NCBI GenBank assembly: GCA_945902755.1
Contig: CAMDNC010000002.1
Span: 1-49,231, forward strand
Source: Flavipsychrobacter stenotrophus
GTDB lineage: Bacteria; Bacteroidota; Bacteroidia; Chitinophagales; Chitinophagaceae
Direction of reading: 5' to 3'
Length of the DNA stretch: 49,231 bases
Shown: positions 14,628 through 25,188 of the stretch, one piece after another
How the letters are laid out: every line of letters begins with the position of its first letter
Position numbering within the stretch: position 1 is the first letter of the stretch
Position numbers and translations under genes: made by a program
The notes under the pieces: generated by a model
Databases searched by the model: none
Told to the model about the DNA's origin: nothing
What the model saw: the letters and a program-made list of their open reading frames with translations, nothing else

Positions 14628-15985
14628 TATTTATTCAGCAATAGTTCTTTTATAGGTTCTGTTAACTTATCAATATCGCCAGCACCTGCTGTAATGAACA
14701 AGCTTAGTGGTGCTGCTTTTACATATTCTATCAATCCTTCTTTAGAGAGGATAGTATGCGCAGGGTTTGCCATAAGGCTGGTAATAGTGCGAGACGTAAC
14801 ACCTTCCATTGGCAATTCGCGAGCAGGATAAATATCTAGCAGAATAACCTCATCGGCCATATCTAAACTACAAGCGAATCCTTCTGCCAAATCGCGGGTT
14901 CGACTGAATAAGTGGGGCTGAAAAGCTACCACACATCGCCTGCCAGGAAAGAGTCTTTTAGCACTTTTGATGAGCGCAGCTAACTCCTCGGGGTGATGAG
15001 CGTAGTCATCTATATACACCACTTTTTCTGTTTTGACCAAGTATTCGAATCTTCTTCTAATACCTTTGAACCCAGCTAAAGCGGATTTCACTTTTTCTGC
15101 GTCGATGCCCAGCAATTGGGTAACGGCAATGGCAGCTACAGCGTTTTCTACATTGTGCATACCACCTATCGGAAGGGCTATATGCTCTACCACCCAACTT
15201 GCAGCTACAACATCGAACGTATATCCACCGTTAACCATTACGATATTGCGGGAAAATATATCGGCAGCATCGTTTTGCAAGCTATAAGTGAGCGTAACGG
15301 GGCCTTTCAGTTCGCTTTGCCTATGCAAACCATGTTTAACAAGTAAAGTACCAGTAGGTTTTATGTTGTGAGTATATTGTATGAAGGCATTCTCCATCTC
15401 TACGGGCGTACCGTATATATCCAGGTGATCGGGATCTATGGAAGTAAGTACCGCCAAATCGGGATGTAGTTTCAAAAAACTACGGTCATATTCGTCAGCT
15501 TCTATCACTGCTGTATCATTGTCGCTGCTCCAGTAATTGCGATTGTAATTGACCGAGATACCCCCCAGAAAAGCATTGCATCCATAGCCTGTTTCGCGCA
15601 GCAGAAAAGCAATCATTGTGGAGATGGTAGTTTTGCCATGTGTACCTGCTACAGTAACTGCATACATTGCCTCAGTAATCCATTGCAATACATCGCTGCG
15701 TTTGAAGACAGGATAGTTGTTATCTCTATACCAGTTGAGACCAGCATGATGAGCTGGAATAGCTGGTGTATAAATGACTAATTGAGCTTCAGTATCACAA
15801 AGGTTTACATCGTCTGTATAATTAATGTTCATGCCCTCAGCAGCCAGGGTTTTAGTAAGGGATGTTTCGGTTTTGTCGTAGCCAGACACAACAGCACCCC
15901 TGCCAGCAAAAAACCTTGCCAAAGCGCTCATGCCTATGCCCCCTATGCCTACAAAATATACCCGTTTTATGTCCCTTACATTCAT
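14627..15985 (-). CDS. murC: UDP-N-acetylmuramate--L-alanine ligase
   Basis: MurC adds L-Ala to UDP-MurNAc, the first amino acid of the stem peptide, in the cytoplasm. The N-terminal nucleotide-binding motif VGIGGIGMSALA (12-23) and the ATP loop GTHGKTT (114-120) are those of MurC, as are EADEYDRSFL and DDYAHHPEE later in the protein. The length of 452 residues is close to the family norm (~490 in E. coli). It follows murG by 19 nt and overlaps ftsQ by 1 nt, which indicates a single transcription unit with possible translational coupling. Confidence 0.97.
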   Translation of the reverse strand: MNVRDIKRVYFVGIGGIGMSALARFFAGRGAVVSGYDKTETSLTKTLAAEGMNINYTDDVNLCDTEAQLVIYTPAIPAHHAGLNWYRDNNYPVFKRSDVLQWITEAMYAVTVAGTHGKTTISTMIAFLLRETGYGCNAFLGGISVNYNRNYWSSDNDTAVIEADEYDRSFLKLHPDLAVLTSIDPDHLDIYGTPVEMENAFIQYTHNIKPTGTLLVKHGLHRQSELKGPVTLTYSLQNDAADIFSRNIVMVNGGYTFDVVAASWVVEHIALPIGGMHNVENAVAAIAVTQLLGIDAEKVKSALAGFKGIRRRFEYLVKTEKVVYIDDYAHHPEELAALIKSAKRLFPGRRCVVAFQPHLFSRTRDLAEGFACSLDMADEVILLDIYPARELPMEGVTSRTITSLMANPAHTILSKEGLIEYVKAAPLSLFITAGAGDIDKLTEPIKELLLNK

Positions 15986-16004
15986 ATAATCTGGTTTTCC
16001 ATTT

Positions 16005-17126
16005 TTATTTCACTTTGACTGTATTGTTCGTTCCTGCTATTTCTATAACCTTTAATGCAATTCTTTCGTCAGCATCTTTTACAGCTAATAGCTTCAGATT
16101 TTGTGACATCAACTGCTGCATTGTTGTGTCTTTGAGAAGCGATTTTAATTTCTTTATTAGTTCGGTGTGTACATCACTGTCTCTTACCATCAGTGCAGCA
16201 TTGTGTGACACAAGTGATAAAGCGTTTTCCTCCTGATGGTTTTCTGCAGCAAACGGGTAAGGAACAAAAATCACTGGCTTAGCTACAATACACAGTTCGG
16301 CAATGGCTAACGCACCTGCTCTAGATACAACAATATCTGCAGCCGCATAGGCGTACTCCATCTCTGTGATAAACTCGAATACCCTAACCCTATCTTGGTA
16401 CATTGCTGCTACTCTTGTAGCTTCTTCGAAATAAGGCTTTCCAGTTTGCCAAATAATCTGGACGCCCTCACTTACTAGCGTACCAAGCTGTGCTGCTATA
16501 GCCTCGTTGATCGACCTTGCACCTAAACTACCTCCTATAATGAGAACTGTAGTCATCCCATCTTTCATACCGTACTTCACCCTGCCTTCGATGGAGGATC
16601 TACCCATGTCAGCAATAGTTTTTCTTACTGGGTTGCCCGTCAGTACTATCGTATCTTGTTTGAAAAAACGCTCCATACCTTTGTAAGCGACACATACAGC
16701 CTTGGCACGTTTTCCTAGTATTTTATTACTCTTACCTGCAAAAGCATTTTGCTCTTGGATAAGTGTGGGTATACTTTGTGCCTGCGCTGCACTGAGTATA
16801 GGAAAACTAGCATATCCACCTACACCTACTACAGCATCTGGCTTGAACGATTCAATAATATTTCGGGCAGCTACTCTACTCTTTATTAACTTGATAGGTA
16901 GAAGTAGATTTTTGAGCATATTGCTTCTATTGAACCCAGCTATGTCTAGCCCTACGATTTCGTAGCCAGCAGCAGGGACTTTTTCCATTTCCATTTTACC
17001 AATAGCGCCTACAAATAACAAACGAGTGCCTGGCCTAAGCCTCTGTAAGGCCTGACCTATAGCTATGGCAGGGAATATATGCCCACCAGTGCCACCACCA
17101 GCTATTATAATGCGCAAATCAGTCAT
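16005..17126 (-). CDS. murG: Lipid II-forming GlcNAc transferase MurG
   Basis: MurG transfers GlcNAc from UDP-GlcNAc to lipid I on the inner face of the membrane, giving lipid II. The N-terminal loop GGGTGGHIFPA (10-20) is diagnostic, and the UDP-GlcNAc-binding half shows GGSLGARSIN and SRAGALAIAEL. The length of 373 residues is normal. The start overlaps the end of ftsW by 8 nt, so the two are probably translationally coupled. Its substrate comes from MraY, encoded further upstream in the same cluster. Confidence 0.97.
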   Translation of the reverse strand: MTDLRIIIAGGGTGGHIFPAIAIGQALQRLRPGTRLLFVGAIGKMEMEKVPAAGYEIVGLDIAGFNRSNMLKNLLLPIKLIKSRVAARNIIESFKPDAVVGVGGYASFPILSAAQAQSIPTLIQEQNAFAGKSNKILGKRAKAVCVAYKGMERFFKQDTIVLTGNPVRKTIADMGRSSIEGRVKYGMKDGMTTVLIIGGSLGARSINEAIAAQLGTLVSEGVQIIWQTGKPYFEEATRVAAMYQDRVRVFEFITEMEYAYAAADIVVSRAGALAIAELCIVAKPVIFVPYPFAAENHQEENALSLVSHNAALMVRDSDVHTELIKKLKSLLKDTTMQQLMSQNLKLLAVKDADERIALKVIEIAGTNNTVKVK

Positions 17127-18489
17127 CTTCTTGTGGGTCTAGTTTTATCTGAGCAACCTTTACTCTTGGCTTTTTACCTTCTTTTTTTTCAACCACTGCC
17201 TCAGCTACTAATAGTCTGCTTGCATTACTTAATCCTGCAGCTGCCGCACCGGTAATTGGACCTTCATCTGTTGGTATAACAGGGACTAATTCTGAGTCCT
17301 CTTTAACCAATGCTGCATTTTTAGCAGCGTTCTTACGCTCTCCCTCCATTTCGTCGACATACTTACTGACACTCAACACAATGCCTATGGCAATACTTGT
17401 AAACCAGATAGACGACCCCCCCATACTGATCATGGGTAAGGTGAGCCCTGTAACCGGCACTAGGTGTACGTTGACTGCCATGTTGAGCATAGCCTGAAAA
17501 ACCAGCGTTATACTAAGCCCCACTGCCAGAAAAGCACCAAATGCGAAAGGACACCGTTTGAAGATGAGGACACTTCGCCATAAAAATAACAGATACAAAA
17601 GCACTACTATGCCACCACCTACTAGTCCGTACTCCTCTATTATGATAGAGAAAATAAAGTCGGAATAAGGGTGAGGTAGAAAGTTTTTCTGCAAACTCTG
17701 ACCGGGACCACGACCAGTGATACCGCCATTGGCAATTGCAATCTTGGCCTGCTCGACCTGATACACATCCTGATGTTTTCCATCTTTCTTTTTGCCACCT
17801 GCAAAATCTTTGATGCGTTGCTCCCACGTGGAGGCTCTACCGAATCCGGTGAGCTTGGATATAGTAAAAACAACGGACAAACAGATAAGCCCAGCAGCGG
17901 CCATAAGCATAAGGTGCTTGATATGCACCCGGCCTATGAAGAACAAAATACTACAAGTAAAACCAAGCATAAGCGCCGTAGACATGTTGGCAGGAGCAAT
18001 AAGCAAACAGGTAATGAGCATGGGCAACAAAACAGGAACAAATCCTTTTCTGAAATCCTTGATGACATTTTGCTTCATGCTGAGCACACGAGCCAAAAAC
18101 ATAAACAGTGCAAGCTTGGCAAGATCCGATGTTTGGAAGGTGAGATGTATGACTGGTAACTTAATCCATCTGGAGCCTTCATTGAGACTGGTACCAAAAA
18201 ACAAAGTGTAGACCAACAAAGGCAAACTCAATAAATAAAGAACTACTGCTATACGGGCAAAACGAGTATAATTGATTTTGTGGACCTGATAAATTATAAG
18301 TAAACCAAGCCCTAAGACCATTACTTGCTTTGCAAGATAATATCCTGAATTTTTTTCCATTCTATAGGCTAGTGAACCGGTGGAGCTATACACTGCCAAC
18401 AGACTTATAAAAGACAATAGCAGTACCACGCCCCAAATCACTTTGTCGCCCTTAGTTCTGGTAAGTATATTTTTCATATGGTCTGCCAT
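17119..18489 (-). CDS. ftsW: Septal peptidoglycan glycosyltransferase FtsW
   Basis: FtsW is a SEDS-family multi-pass membrane enzyme that polymerises lipid II at the septum together with FtsI. SEDS features include SLNEGSRWIKL, GGITGRGPGQS, the FIFSIIIEEYGLVGG loop and the late PVTGLTLPMISMGGSS. About 80 residues after the last helix form a soluble cytoplasmic tail rich in Lys, Ala and Val. The frame stays open upstream to 18681, but that part overlaps murD. I choose the ATG at 18489 (MADHMKNIL), 46 nt after the murD stop, giving 456 residues; a second ATG four codons later is also possible. Confidence 0.94.
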   Translation of the reverse strand: MADHMKNILTRTKGDKVIWGVVLLLSFISLLAVYSSTGSLAYRMEKNSGYYLAKQVMVLGLGLLIIYQVHKINYTRFARIAVVLYLLSLPLLVYTLFFGTSLNEGSRWIKLPVIHLTFQTSDLAKLALFMFLARVLSMKQNVIKDFRKGFVPVLLPMLITCLLIAPANMSTALMLGFTCSILFFIGRVHIKHLMLMAAAGLICLSVVFTISKLTGFGRASTWEQRIKDFAGGKKKDGKHQDVYQVEQAKIAIANGGITGRGPGQSLQKNFLPHPYSDFIFSIIIEEYGLVGGGIVVLLYLLFLWRSVLIFKRCPFAFGAFLAVGLSITLVFQAMLNMAVNVHLVPVTGLTLPMISMGGSSIWFTSIAIGIVLSVSKYVDEMEGERKNAAKNAALVKEDSELVPVIPTDEGPITGAAAAGLSNASRLLVAEAVVEKKEGKKPRVKVAQIKLDPQEDD

Positions 18490-18535
18490 GTCCTTATTTT
18501 TTATTTTGTCAAAAAATCCACCAATGGTAATTTGA

Positions 18536-19891
18536 CTATAAATTGCGAACAGCAACCTTAAACTGTTCACCTCTGTCTTCGAAATTATTGAAACGGTCGA
18601 AGCTAGCACAAGCGGGAGCAAGCAAAACCACATCACCACTTTCGGCACAAGCATAGGCTGCATACACTGCCTCAGCTGCACTGCTAGTATCTATAATAGA
18701 CTCTACAACACCTTCGAAGGAATCGTGAATAGGCTGATTGTTGATGCCCAAACATATGATGGCTTTTACCTTCTGCTTCACCAGCTCCATTATTTCGGTG
18801 TAGTCGTTGCCTTTGTCTTGACCGCCCATAATAAGTATGGTAGGTTTTTCCATGCTTTCAAGCGCAAACCATACAGAGTTAATGTTGGTAGCCTTGCTAT
18901 CATTTATAAAATCAACACCTCTGATTGTGGCAACGAATTCTAGCCTATGATCGAGCCCCTTGAAACGAGTGAACGTTTCTCTTAGCTTCTCCCTCCTTAT
19001 GCCTGCTATACGGGCGGATATCCCTGCTGCCATGCTGTTGTATTGATTATGTTTTCCTTTTATTGCCATGTCGTGTATAGACATGTCAAAGTGTTCCCCC
19101 CCGTAGTCGACATTAATACGTCCATCTTCAATAAATCCTCCGTCTGTTCCTGTTGTGATGTCACTCATTGTAAAAAAAATAGTTGTTGTGTGAAGAGAAT
19201 GGTTAGCCAGGTATTCTTGTATGGCTTTATCGTCCTGGTTAACGATAAAGTAATCGGTCGGCAATTGATTTTCTGCTATTCGGAATTTTGCTGCTACATA
19301 GTTTTCAAATTTATAGTTGTATCTATCGAGATGGTCTGGGGTAATGTTGAGCAGTACTGCGACATCGGGTCTGAAAGTATGTATATCATCGAGCTGAAAA
19401 CTACTGACTTCCATCACATACCATTCGCAAGGTTTCTCTGCTATTTGTGCTGCAAAACTGTAGCCAATGTTACCTACCAGTGCTACGTCATATCCTGCAT
19501 CTTTTAGTACGGTGTATGTAAGCATTGTAGTAGTGCTTTTGCCGTTACTACCTGTAATGGCTATAATTTTACTATTACCTTTGTATCGGAATCCGAATTC
19601 TATCTCGCTGCATACTTCTATACCTGCAGCTCTCACTGCCTTTACCACGTCTATCTTGTCGCTAATGCCGGGACTCTTTACCACACAATGTGCAGCAAGT
19701 ATACGATTCATTGTATGGGTACCTTGTTCGAATGTAATGTTGTGAGCTACGAGTATTTCTCTGAACTTAGCCTTTATCTCGCCACCATCGCTTACAAAGA
19801 CATCCCAGCCCTTCTGTTTGCCCAACAAAGCAGCACCCACACCGCTTTCAGCGGCCCCCAGTATCACCAATTTTTGTGCAGGCGAGTTCAT
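18536..19891 (-). CDS. murD: UDP-MurNAc-L-alanine--D-glutamate ligase
   Basis: MurD adds D-Glu to UDP-MurNAc-L-Ala. The ATP loop ITGSNGKSTTT (112-122), LNITPDHLDRY, the lysine-containing KGKHNQYN and FINDSKATN are all MurD-specific patterns. Its 451 residues match the family. The start codon abuts the mraY stop codon directly (TAAATG), and the stop lies 46 nt before ftsW. Confidence 0.97.
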   Translation of the reverse strand: MNSPAQKLVILGAAESGVGAALLGKQKGWDVFVSDGGEIKAKFREILVAHNITFEQGTHTMNRILAAHCVVKSPGISDKIDVVKAVRAAGIEVCSEIEFGFRYKGNSKIIAITGSNGKSTTTMLTYTVLKDAGYDVALVGNIGYSFAAQIAEKPCEWYVMEVSSFQLDDIHTFRPDVAVLLNITPDHLDRYNYKFENYVAAKFRIAENQLPTDYFIVNQDDKAIQEYLANHSLHTTTIFFTMSDITTGTDGGFIEDGRINVDYGGEHFDMSIHDMAIKGKHNQYNSMAAGISARIAGIRREKLRETFTRFKGLDHRLEFVATIRGVDFINDSKATNINSVWFALESMEKPTILIMGGQDKGNDYTEIMELVKQKVKAIICLGINNQPIHDSFEGVVESIIDTSSAAEAVYAAYACAESGDVVLLAPACASFDRFNNFEDRGEQFKVAVRNL

Positions 19892-21163
19892 TTATTGTAG
19901 TTTAAGCGTTACGATACTAAAAATTGCTAGCAGTATGCCCACAATCCAAAAGCGTGTAACAATTTTAGATTCGTGGTATCCTAGTTTTTGATAATGGTGG
20001 TGCAGAGGAGACATCAGAAATATTCGTCTTCCTTCGCCATACTTTTTCTTTGTGTACTTGAAGTAGTAAACCTGCATGATGACAGAAAGGTTTTCTACAA
20101 GAAATACACCACAAATAATGGGTATCAGTAACTCTTTGCGAACAATAATGGCTAAAGATGCGATGATGCCACCTAAAGCAAGACTACCAGTATCGCCCAT
20201 AAAGACCTGTGCTGGATAAGCATTGTACCACAAGAACCCGACACAAGCTCCGACAAATGCACCTATGAAAATAGATAACTCACCGAGGTTAGGTATATCC
20301 ATAATGCCTAAATAGCCAGCAAATACATAGTTGCCCGACACATAAGCAAACACCCCTAAACAAACACCGATAATAGCAGAAACTCCAGTAGCAAGCCCAT
20401 CTATACCATCGGTCATGTTAGCACCATTAGACACAGCTACTATTATAAAAATGACAAAGAGTACATAAATAATAGGTGTAGTGACGCCGACGTTATTCTC
20501 GCCAAATAGGGCTGCAATCTTTTCATATCTGAACTCGTGATTTTTCAGAAAGGGGATAGTGGTAGTTGCTGTTCTTACATTTACATATTCTTTTACTTTT
20601 CCCTTATCGTCTTTTCTGGTAAACTTGCCTGGCTCTGCTTTCTCAGCCATACTCAATACTCCATTTTGGCCACGGGTTACCTCTCTGCTGATGACTACAT
20701 GATCATTGAAATACATGGTAAGACCTACAATGATACCAAGACCTATTTGACCCATTACTTTGAACCGACCAGCAAGCCCTTCTTTGTTCTTTTTAAAGAC
20801 CTTGATATAATCATCAAGGAAACCAACCATACCCAACCAAACAGTAGAAACCAGCATGAGTACTATGTAGACATTAGTAACCCTTGCGAACAATAAAGTA
20901 GGTATAAGAATAGAAGCAATGATAATAAGCCCCCCCATAGTTGGTGTGCCTTTTTTCTGTTTTTCGCCCTCCAAACCTAGGTCTCGAACAGTTTCACCGA
21001 TTTGTTTTTTCTTTAGGAAATTGATGAGTCGTTTTCCGAAAATCATAGATATCACTAAGGACAGAATAATAGCCATTGCTACCCTAAAAGTGATATAATT
21101 GAACACTCCCGCCCCCACTAGGTGGAAGGTATCGCGCAGGTATGTGAACAAATAGTACAGCAT
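19892..21163 (-). CDS. mraY: Phospho-MurNAc-pentapeptide translocase MraY
   Basis: MraY moves phospho-MurNAc-pentapeptide onto undecaprenyl phosphate, giving lipid I at the inner membrane. The catalytic/Mg-binding motifs are present: GFLDDYIK with Asp117-Asp118, [15 protein letters not shown] (246-260) and [11 protein letters not shown] near the end. It has 423 residues against ~360 in E. coli; most of the excess is a hydrophilic insertion (about 153-218) with charged residues between membrane segments, which is usual in Bacteroidota MraY. It lies 9 nt after murE and abuts murD. murF, usually between murE and mraY, is missing here. Confidence 0.97.
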   Translation of the reverse strand: MLYYLFTYLRDTFHLVGAGVFNYITFRVAMAIILSLVISMIFGKRLINFLKKKQIGETVRDLGLEGEKQKKGTPTMGGLIIIASILIPTLLFARVTNVYIVLMLVSTVWLGMVGFLDDYIKVFKKNKEGLAGRFKVMGQIGLGIIVGLTMYFNDHVVISREVTRGQNGVLSMAEKAEPGKFTRKDDKGKVKEYVNVRTATTTIPFLKNHEFRYEKIAALFGENNVGVTTPIIYVLFVIFIIVAVSNGANMTDGIDGLATGVSAIIGVCLGVFAYVSGNYVFAGYLGIMDIPNLGELSIFIGAFVGACVGFLWYNAYPAQVFMGDTGSLALGGIIASLAIIVRKELLIPIICGVFLVENLSVIMQVYYFKYTKKKYGEGRRIFLMSPLHHHYQKLGYHESKIVTRFWIVGILLAIFSIVTLKLQ

Positions 21164-21172
21164 AGCAACTGA

Positions 21173-22639
21173 TTATTTTTGTAGTGTTTTAAATATTTCC
21201 ATCAACACCTCTTTATCGTCAAAGTGATGTTTTACTCCTTTTATTTCCTGGTAAGTTTCGTGCCCTTTGCCCGCAACGAGTATTATATCTCCCGGACCTG
21301 CAAATGATACTGCTACTTTTATTGCTTCTTTTCTGTCTGTTATTCTCAGGCATTTTCGTTTCTGAGCAAGCGTGAGAGTTGCCTCCATTTCATTCAATAT
21401 AACTTCTGGGTCTTCGCTTCTAGGGTTATCTGCTGTAAGTATGGCTCTATCGCTATGCTCACAAGCCACCTCTCCCATTACTGCGCGTTTAGACTTGTCG
21501 CGGTCTCCACCGCAACCTACTACTGTAATGAGCTGTTGTCCATTTACCCTCAACTGGTTGACTGTAGCGAGGACATTGATCAGGGCATCGGGAGTATGAG
21601 CATAGTCTACTATACCCAAAATTTTATCGGCGGGAGACAGTATGGTTTCGAACCTACCAGCTGCACCGTGCAACCCACTGAGCGTAGCCAGTACCTGCAT
21701 TTTGTCTTCCCCCAGCAACTTAGCTGCACCATATACAGCCAGCAAGTTGTAAGCATTAAATGTGCCTATCATTCTGAAGTGCGCTTCTTGCCCATCTACA
21801 TTCATTACTAGTCCTGAAAGATTATTTTCAAGCACTTTGCCTTTTATCGTAGCTGGCACCTTCAAGCTATATGTATTGCGCTCGGCAACAGTATTTTGCA
21901 ACATTACCGCCCCTCTCTTGTCATCTGCATTGGTGAGTGCAAAAGCGTCTTTTGACAAACCATCAAAGAACATCTTTTTGACACGTATATATTCATCAAA
22001 CGTATTGTGATAATCGAGGTGGTCGTGAGTAATGTTGGTGAATATGCCACCAACAAACTTGACGCCAGCTATTCTGTGCTGATGTATGGCGTGAGAGCTC
22101 ACCTCCATAAATGCATGACTACATCCTGCGGCCACCATGCGCGCCAATAGCTCCTGCACAGACACTGCATCAGGTGTAGTGTGGGTAGATGGAACTATCT
22201 GATCGTGTATGTGGTTTTGTACTGTAGACAACAAGCCGCATTTGTATCCAAGCGCCTGAAACAACTGATACAATAGAGTAGCTGTAGTGGTTTTACCATT
22301 AGTACCTGTTACCCCTACAACTTTCAGTTGTAGAGATGGATGACCGTAAAATGCATCGGCCATCAACCCTGCAACAATACTGGTATCTTTTACAACTACG
22401 TATGTAACACCTTCATGCACATCGACAGGTATGTGCTGGCAAACAATTGCAACAGCGCCCAAACTTATAGCCTTGGGTATAAACAAATGTCCATCTGCCA
22501 CAGAACCTGGAACAGCAATAAATACGCTGCCTGGGACCACCTTGCGAGAGTCTATACAAATGTTGTGTATAGCTACATCTGTAGTACCCTGCATAGTCAC
22601 AGCAGCCACATTTATCAATATTTCTTTTAGCGTAGGCAT
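21173..22639 (-). CDS. murE: UDP-MurNAc-tripeptide synthetase MurE
   Basis: MurE adds the third residue of the stem peptide. The ATP loop VTGTNGKTTT is at 110-119, and NITHDHLDYH and DYAHTPDAL follow. The substrate-selecting motif is DNPR (404-407), as in E. coli MurE, which points to meso-diaminopimelate rather than lysine. The length of 488 residues is normal. The start overlaps the ftsI stop by 1 nt (TAATG). Confidence 0.97.
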   Translation of the reverse strand: MPTLKEILINVAAVTMQGTTDVAIHNICIDSRKVVPGSVFIAVPGSVADGHLFIPKAISLGAVAIVCQHIPVDVHEGVTYVVVKDTSIVAGLMADAFYGHPSLQLKVVGVTGTNGKTTTATLLYQLFQALGYKCGLLSTVQNHIHDQIVPSTHTTPDAVSVQELLARMVAAGCSHAFMEVSSHAIHQHRIAGVKFVGGIFTNITHDHLDYHNTFDEYIRVKKMFFDGLSKDAFALTNADDKRGAVMLQNTVAERNTYSLKVPATIKGKVLENNLSGLVMNVDGQEAHFRMIGTFNAYNLLAVYGAAKLLGEDKMQVLATLSGLHGAAGRFETILSPADKILGIVDYAHTPDALINVLATVNQLRVNGQQLITVVGCGGDRDKSKRAVMGEVACEHSDRAILTADNPRSEDPEVILNEMEATLTLAQKRKCLRITDRKEAIKVAVSFAGPGDIILVAGKGHETYQEIKGVKHHFDDKEVLMEIFKTLQK

Positions 22640-24744
22640 TAGCTTAGTTGTAGTATGATGTTTTGTCCTTTAGTTAGTCTTGTTCCGGCTGGTACAGATT
22701 GTGTTTGTACTTTACCAGCTCCTTTTATAAGCACATGAGCACCATAGTTTTCTAGTACATAAATGGCATCTTTAAGTGTCATGCCTGTTACATCGGGCAT
22801 TATTCCTCTGTATACATGTTTTAGTTTTACTTCGGACCTCTTGGTGCCAGAATCTGCTACATACTGCACCATCGTGCTTTTATAATCTGACACTACTGGC
22901 ATTTTTTTATCCATTGCCGTCAGCAATACTTCGTAAGCACCAGCAGTAGCTGCTTTGGCAGGTATAGACGCGACACCAGATTTGGCTATACTATCGAGTG
23001 GAGCAGACCAAGCGCCCATGTTTTGTGAGAATATTTTATCAGCTACCATTCTAAAAACAGGTGCTGCTATAGTGCCCCCATAATAGGCTGCAGAGTGTGC
23101 TTTGGTACGTATTACTACACAAATGGTATACTTGGGATTTTCGGCGGGCATGTAACCTACATATGATCCCTGATATACCCCATCGGTGTACTTGATACCC
23201 TTGTCGGCTACTTGTGCCGTACCAGTTTTGCCTGCCATAGTGTAGTATGGTGATTCAATGCCTTTACCTGTGCCATCGGTAACTACTGCACGTGTACACT
23301 TTCTCAGTTGCCTTACTGTTTCTGCATCACCGATAGTAGCAACTACTTTGGGTTCATAAGTTTTGACGTCTTTACCATATTCCCTGATAGCGCTCACCAG
23401 ATATGGGCGCATCATTTTACCGTTGTTGGCAACTGCGTTGTACATCATACACGTATGCAGAGGTGTGATCATTACTCCATATCCGGTAGCCATCCAAGGC
23501 AGGGAACTATTGCTCCAGATTTTACCACCAGGAGAAGTGATAACTGGTTTGCGCTCACCCAGCAGGTCTATGCCAGTGAGTTTATCCAATTGGAGTTTTT
23601 TTAGGTTATTTACGTATTGCGTTGGGTTGTCTCTGTAATATCTGTCAGCCAATTTAGCCATACCTACATTACTGGATATCGCATAGGCTTTCCATATGGG
23701 CATTTCGCGCAAAGAGCCATCGGGGTGCGAGTCGGACATGGTACGCTTGCCGAACTGCATTTTCCCCCCTTGAATATCAACTGATTGATCTACGTTTATT
23801 TTCTTGTCGGCTAGTAAGGAAATGAGTGTAGCGAGCTTGAAGGTAGAGCCAGGCTCTGTGGGTATAGCAGCATAATTAAAGTCTTCGTCGTAGCTGCCAT
23901 CTTTCTGCCTGCCCAGATTTACCAGTGTGCGAATCTTACCTGTGGCTACCTCCATCACTATACAAGTACCATAGGCACATTCATACTCTTGTAGCTTACT
24001 TAGCAATGCATGGTATGCTACGTTCTGCACATTGATGTCTAGTGTGGTGACGATGTCCTTACCGTTTTGGGGATCCACCTCGCTGCCTTCGATAGGCACC
24101 CAAACGCTTCCTGTAGCTTTTTGTACAACCCTACGTCCGTTCTCTCCCTTCAACTCCCTATTGTACTTGGCTTCCAGCCCCGTAATATTGCTATCTCTGA
24201 ATACACCTATTGTGCGTCGTGCCAGTTTTTCGTAGGGCAGTTTTCTTTTCTCTTTTGGCTCGGCAATAAAACCACCAATCGCTTTACCTTTTTTGAATAT
24301 CGGAAAATTTCTCAGCGATTCGTATTCGTAGTATTTCAGTTTTCTGCCTAGCAGATAATATTTATTGCGAGCATCATAGGCTCTAACGAATTCTTCTTTG
24401 AATTGCTCTGCCGTTTTACCAGTGCTCATAAACAGTGAAGACAAGCATAAGCTGAGTGTATCAATCTTTTGTTCAAACAGTGCCGAATCGATAACGGAGA
24501 AGTCGATATGTACATCAAACTCTGGAATAGATGAACTGAGCAATACCCCATCTTCGTTAATGATGTTGCCTCTTTCGGCAAGTAACGTATCGAAACGGGT
24601 GTGCATTTCTTTAGCCATAGACCTGAGTCTTGGTCCTTCCTTGGCTTGTATCATCACGGCTTTTATCATGATGGCACAACCAAAAAGGAACATACACGTA
24701 AAAGCTACGTATACCCTAAATCGTATGTCTTGTCTAATTTTCAC
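22639..24744 (-). CDS. ftsI: Septal penicillin-binding protein FtsI (PBP3) with one PASTA domain
   Basis: This class B PBP crosslinks septal peptidoglycan. It has an N-terminal membrane helix (about 12-32), a dimerisation domain and a transpeptidase domain with the full active site: STFK with Ser300, SSN (357-359) and KTG (506-508). The 701-residue length exceeds E. coli FtsI (588); the excess includes one C-terminal PASTA domain (about 644-701: MPDVTGMTLKDAIYVLE). PASTA domains are usual in Gram-positive PBPs and also occur in this phylum's FtsI. It lies 27 nt after the FtsL-like gene and overlaps murE by 1 nt. Confidence 0.96.
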   Translation of the reverse strand: MKIRQDIRFRVYVAFTCMFLFGCAIMIKAVMIQAKEGPRLRSMAKEMHTRFDTLLAERGNIINEDGVLLSSSIPEFDVHIDFSVIDSALFEQKIDTLSLCLSSLFMSTGKTAEQFKEEFVRAYDARNKYYLLGRKLKYYEYESLRNFPIFKKGKAIGGFIAEPKEKRKLPYEKLARRTIGVFRDSNITGLEAKYNRELKGENGRRVVQKATGSVWVPIEGSEVDPQNGKDIVTTLDINVQNVAYHALLSKLQEYECAYGTCIVMEVATGKIRTLVNLGRQKDGSYDEDFNYAAIPTEPGSTFKLATLISLLADKKINVDQSVDIQGGKMQFGKRTMSDSHPDGSLREMPIWKAYAISSNVGMAKLADRYYRDNPTQYVNNLKKLQLDKLTGIDLLGERKPVITSPGGKIWSNSSLPWMATGYGVMITPLHTCMMYNAVANNGKMMRPYLVSAIREYGKDVKTYEPKVVATIGDAETVRQLRKCTRAVVTDGTGKGIESPYYTMAGKTGTAQVADKGIKYTDGVYQGSYVGYMPAENPKYTICVVIRTKAHSAAYYGGTIAAPVFRMVADKIFSQNMGAWSAPLDSIAKSGVASIPAKAATAGAYEVLLTAMDKKMPVVSDYKSTMVQYVADSGTKRSEVKLKHVYRGIMPDVTGMTLKDAIYVLENYGAHVLIKGAGKVQTQSVPAGTRLTKGQNIILQLS

Positions 24745-24771
24745 TTTGGTTGTCTGTTTACAATTTTATGT

Positions 24772-25128
24772 TTATTTACTTTTTACGTTGTAAGCTGGCA
24801 AAAGAGCAGGCTTGAGGCCTAGTTTTTCTGCGTTTTTCATTACCTGTGTTTCAGTTTTTACATACATCAGCTGCGATTTCACATCCATGTATTTCCATCT
24901 CAGTTCTTTCAGTTCTTTATTTCTTGCATTGAGTTCGCGTTGCATATCTATAGCACGCTGACTGTTACTGATATACAAAACACACAGCAGTACTACAAAG
25001 GCCAGAAAGGGAATGTTATTCACAATGGCTCTGTAGGACACCTTTTCAGCAACCGATTTCCAGTCACTGCGCACCCGCTGTGCCGGCGACAAAGGCTCCT
25101 GTACAATATTTTGTTGTTCGGTACTCAT
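24772..25128 (-). CDS. ftsL: FtsL-like divisome protein
   Basis: The 118-residue protein has a cytoplasmic N-terminus of ~38 residues, one membrane helix (IPFLAFVVLLCVLYI, about 39-53) and a periplasmic coiled coil (QRAIDMQRELNARNKELKEL onward). This layout, together with the place between rsmH and ftsI, fits FtsL, which links the FtsQ complex to FtsW/FtsI. FtsL sequences diverge strongly, so context carries much of the call. No FtsB candidate is present in the window. Confidence 0.85.
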   Translation of the reverse strand: MSTEQQNIVQEPLSPAQRVRSDWKSVAEKVSYRAIVNNIPFLAFVVLLCVLYISNSQRAIDMQRELNARNKELKELRWKYMDVKSQLMYVKTETQVMKNAEKLGLKPALLPAYNVKSK

Positions 25129-25157
25129 AAAAATCTATTGCTTGTAAATCCTTCACC

Positions 25158-25180
25158 AATGGGGAGTTTACACTCCCATT
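25158..25180 (-). other. Small hairpin between rsmH and ftsL
   Basis: AATGGGGAGT pairs with ACTCCCATT with one bulged G and a 4-nt loop. No T-run follows on the minus strand. It may adjust the mRNA level or the stability of the two parts of the operon. Confidence 0.35.
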
Positions 25181-25188
25181 CTATTTAA

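Noticed and set aside
18490-18681. 64-residue N-terminal extension of FtsW
   Set aside because: It overlaps the 3' end of murD in another frame and has no FtsW-like sequence; the ATG at 18489 lies just after the murD stop.
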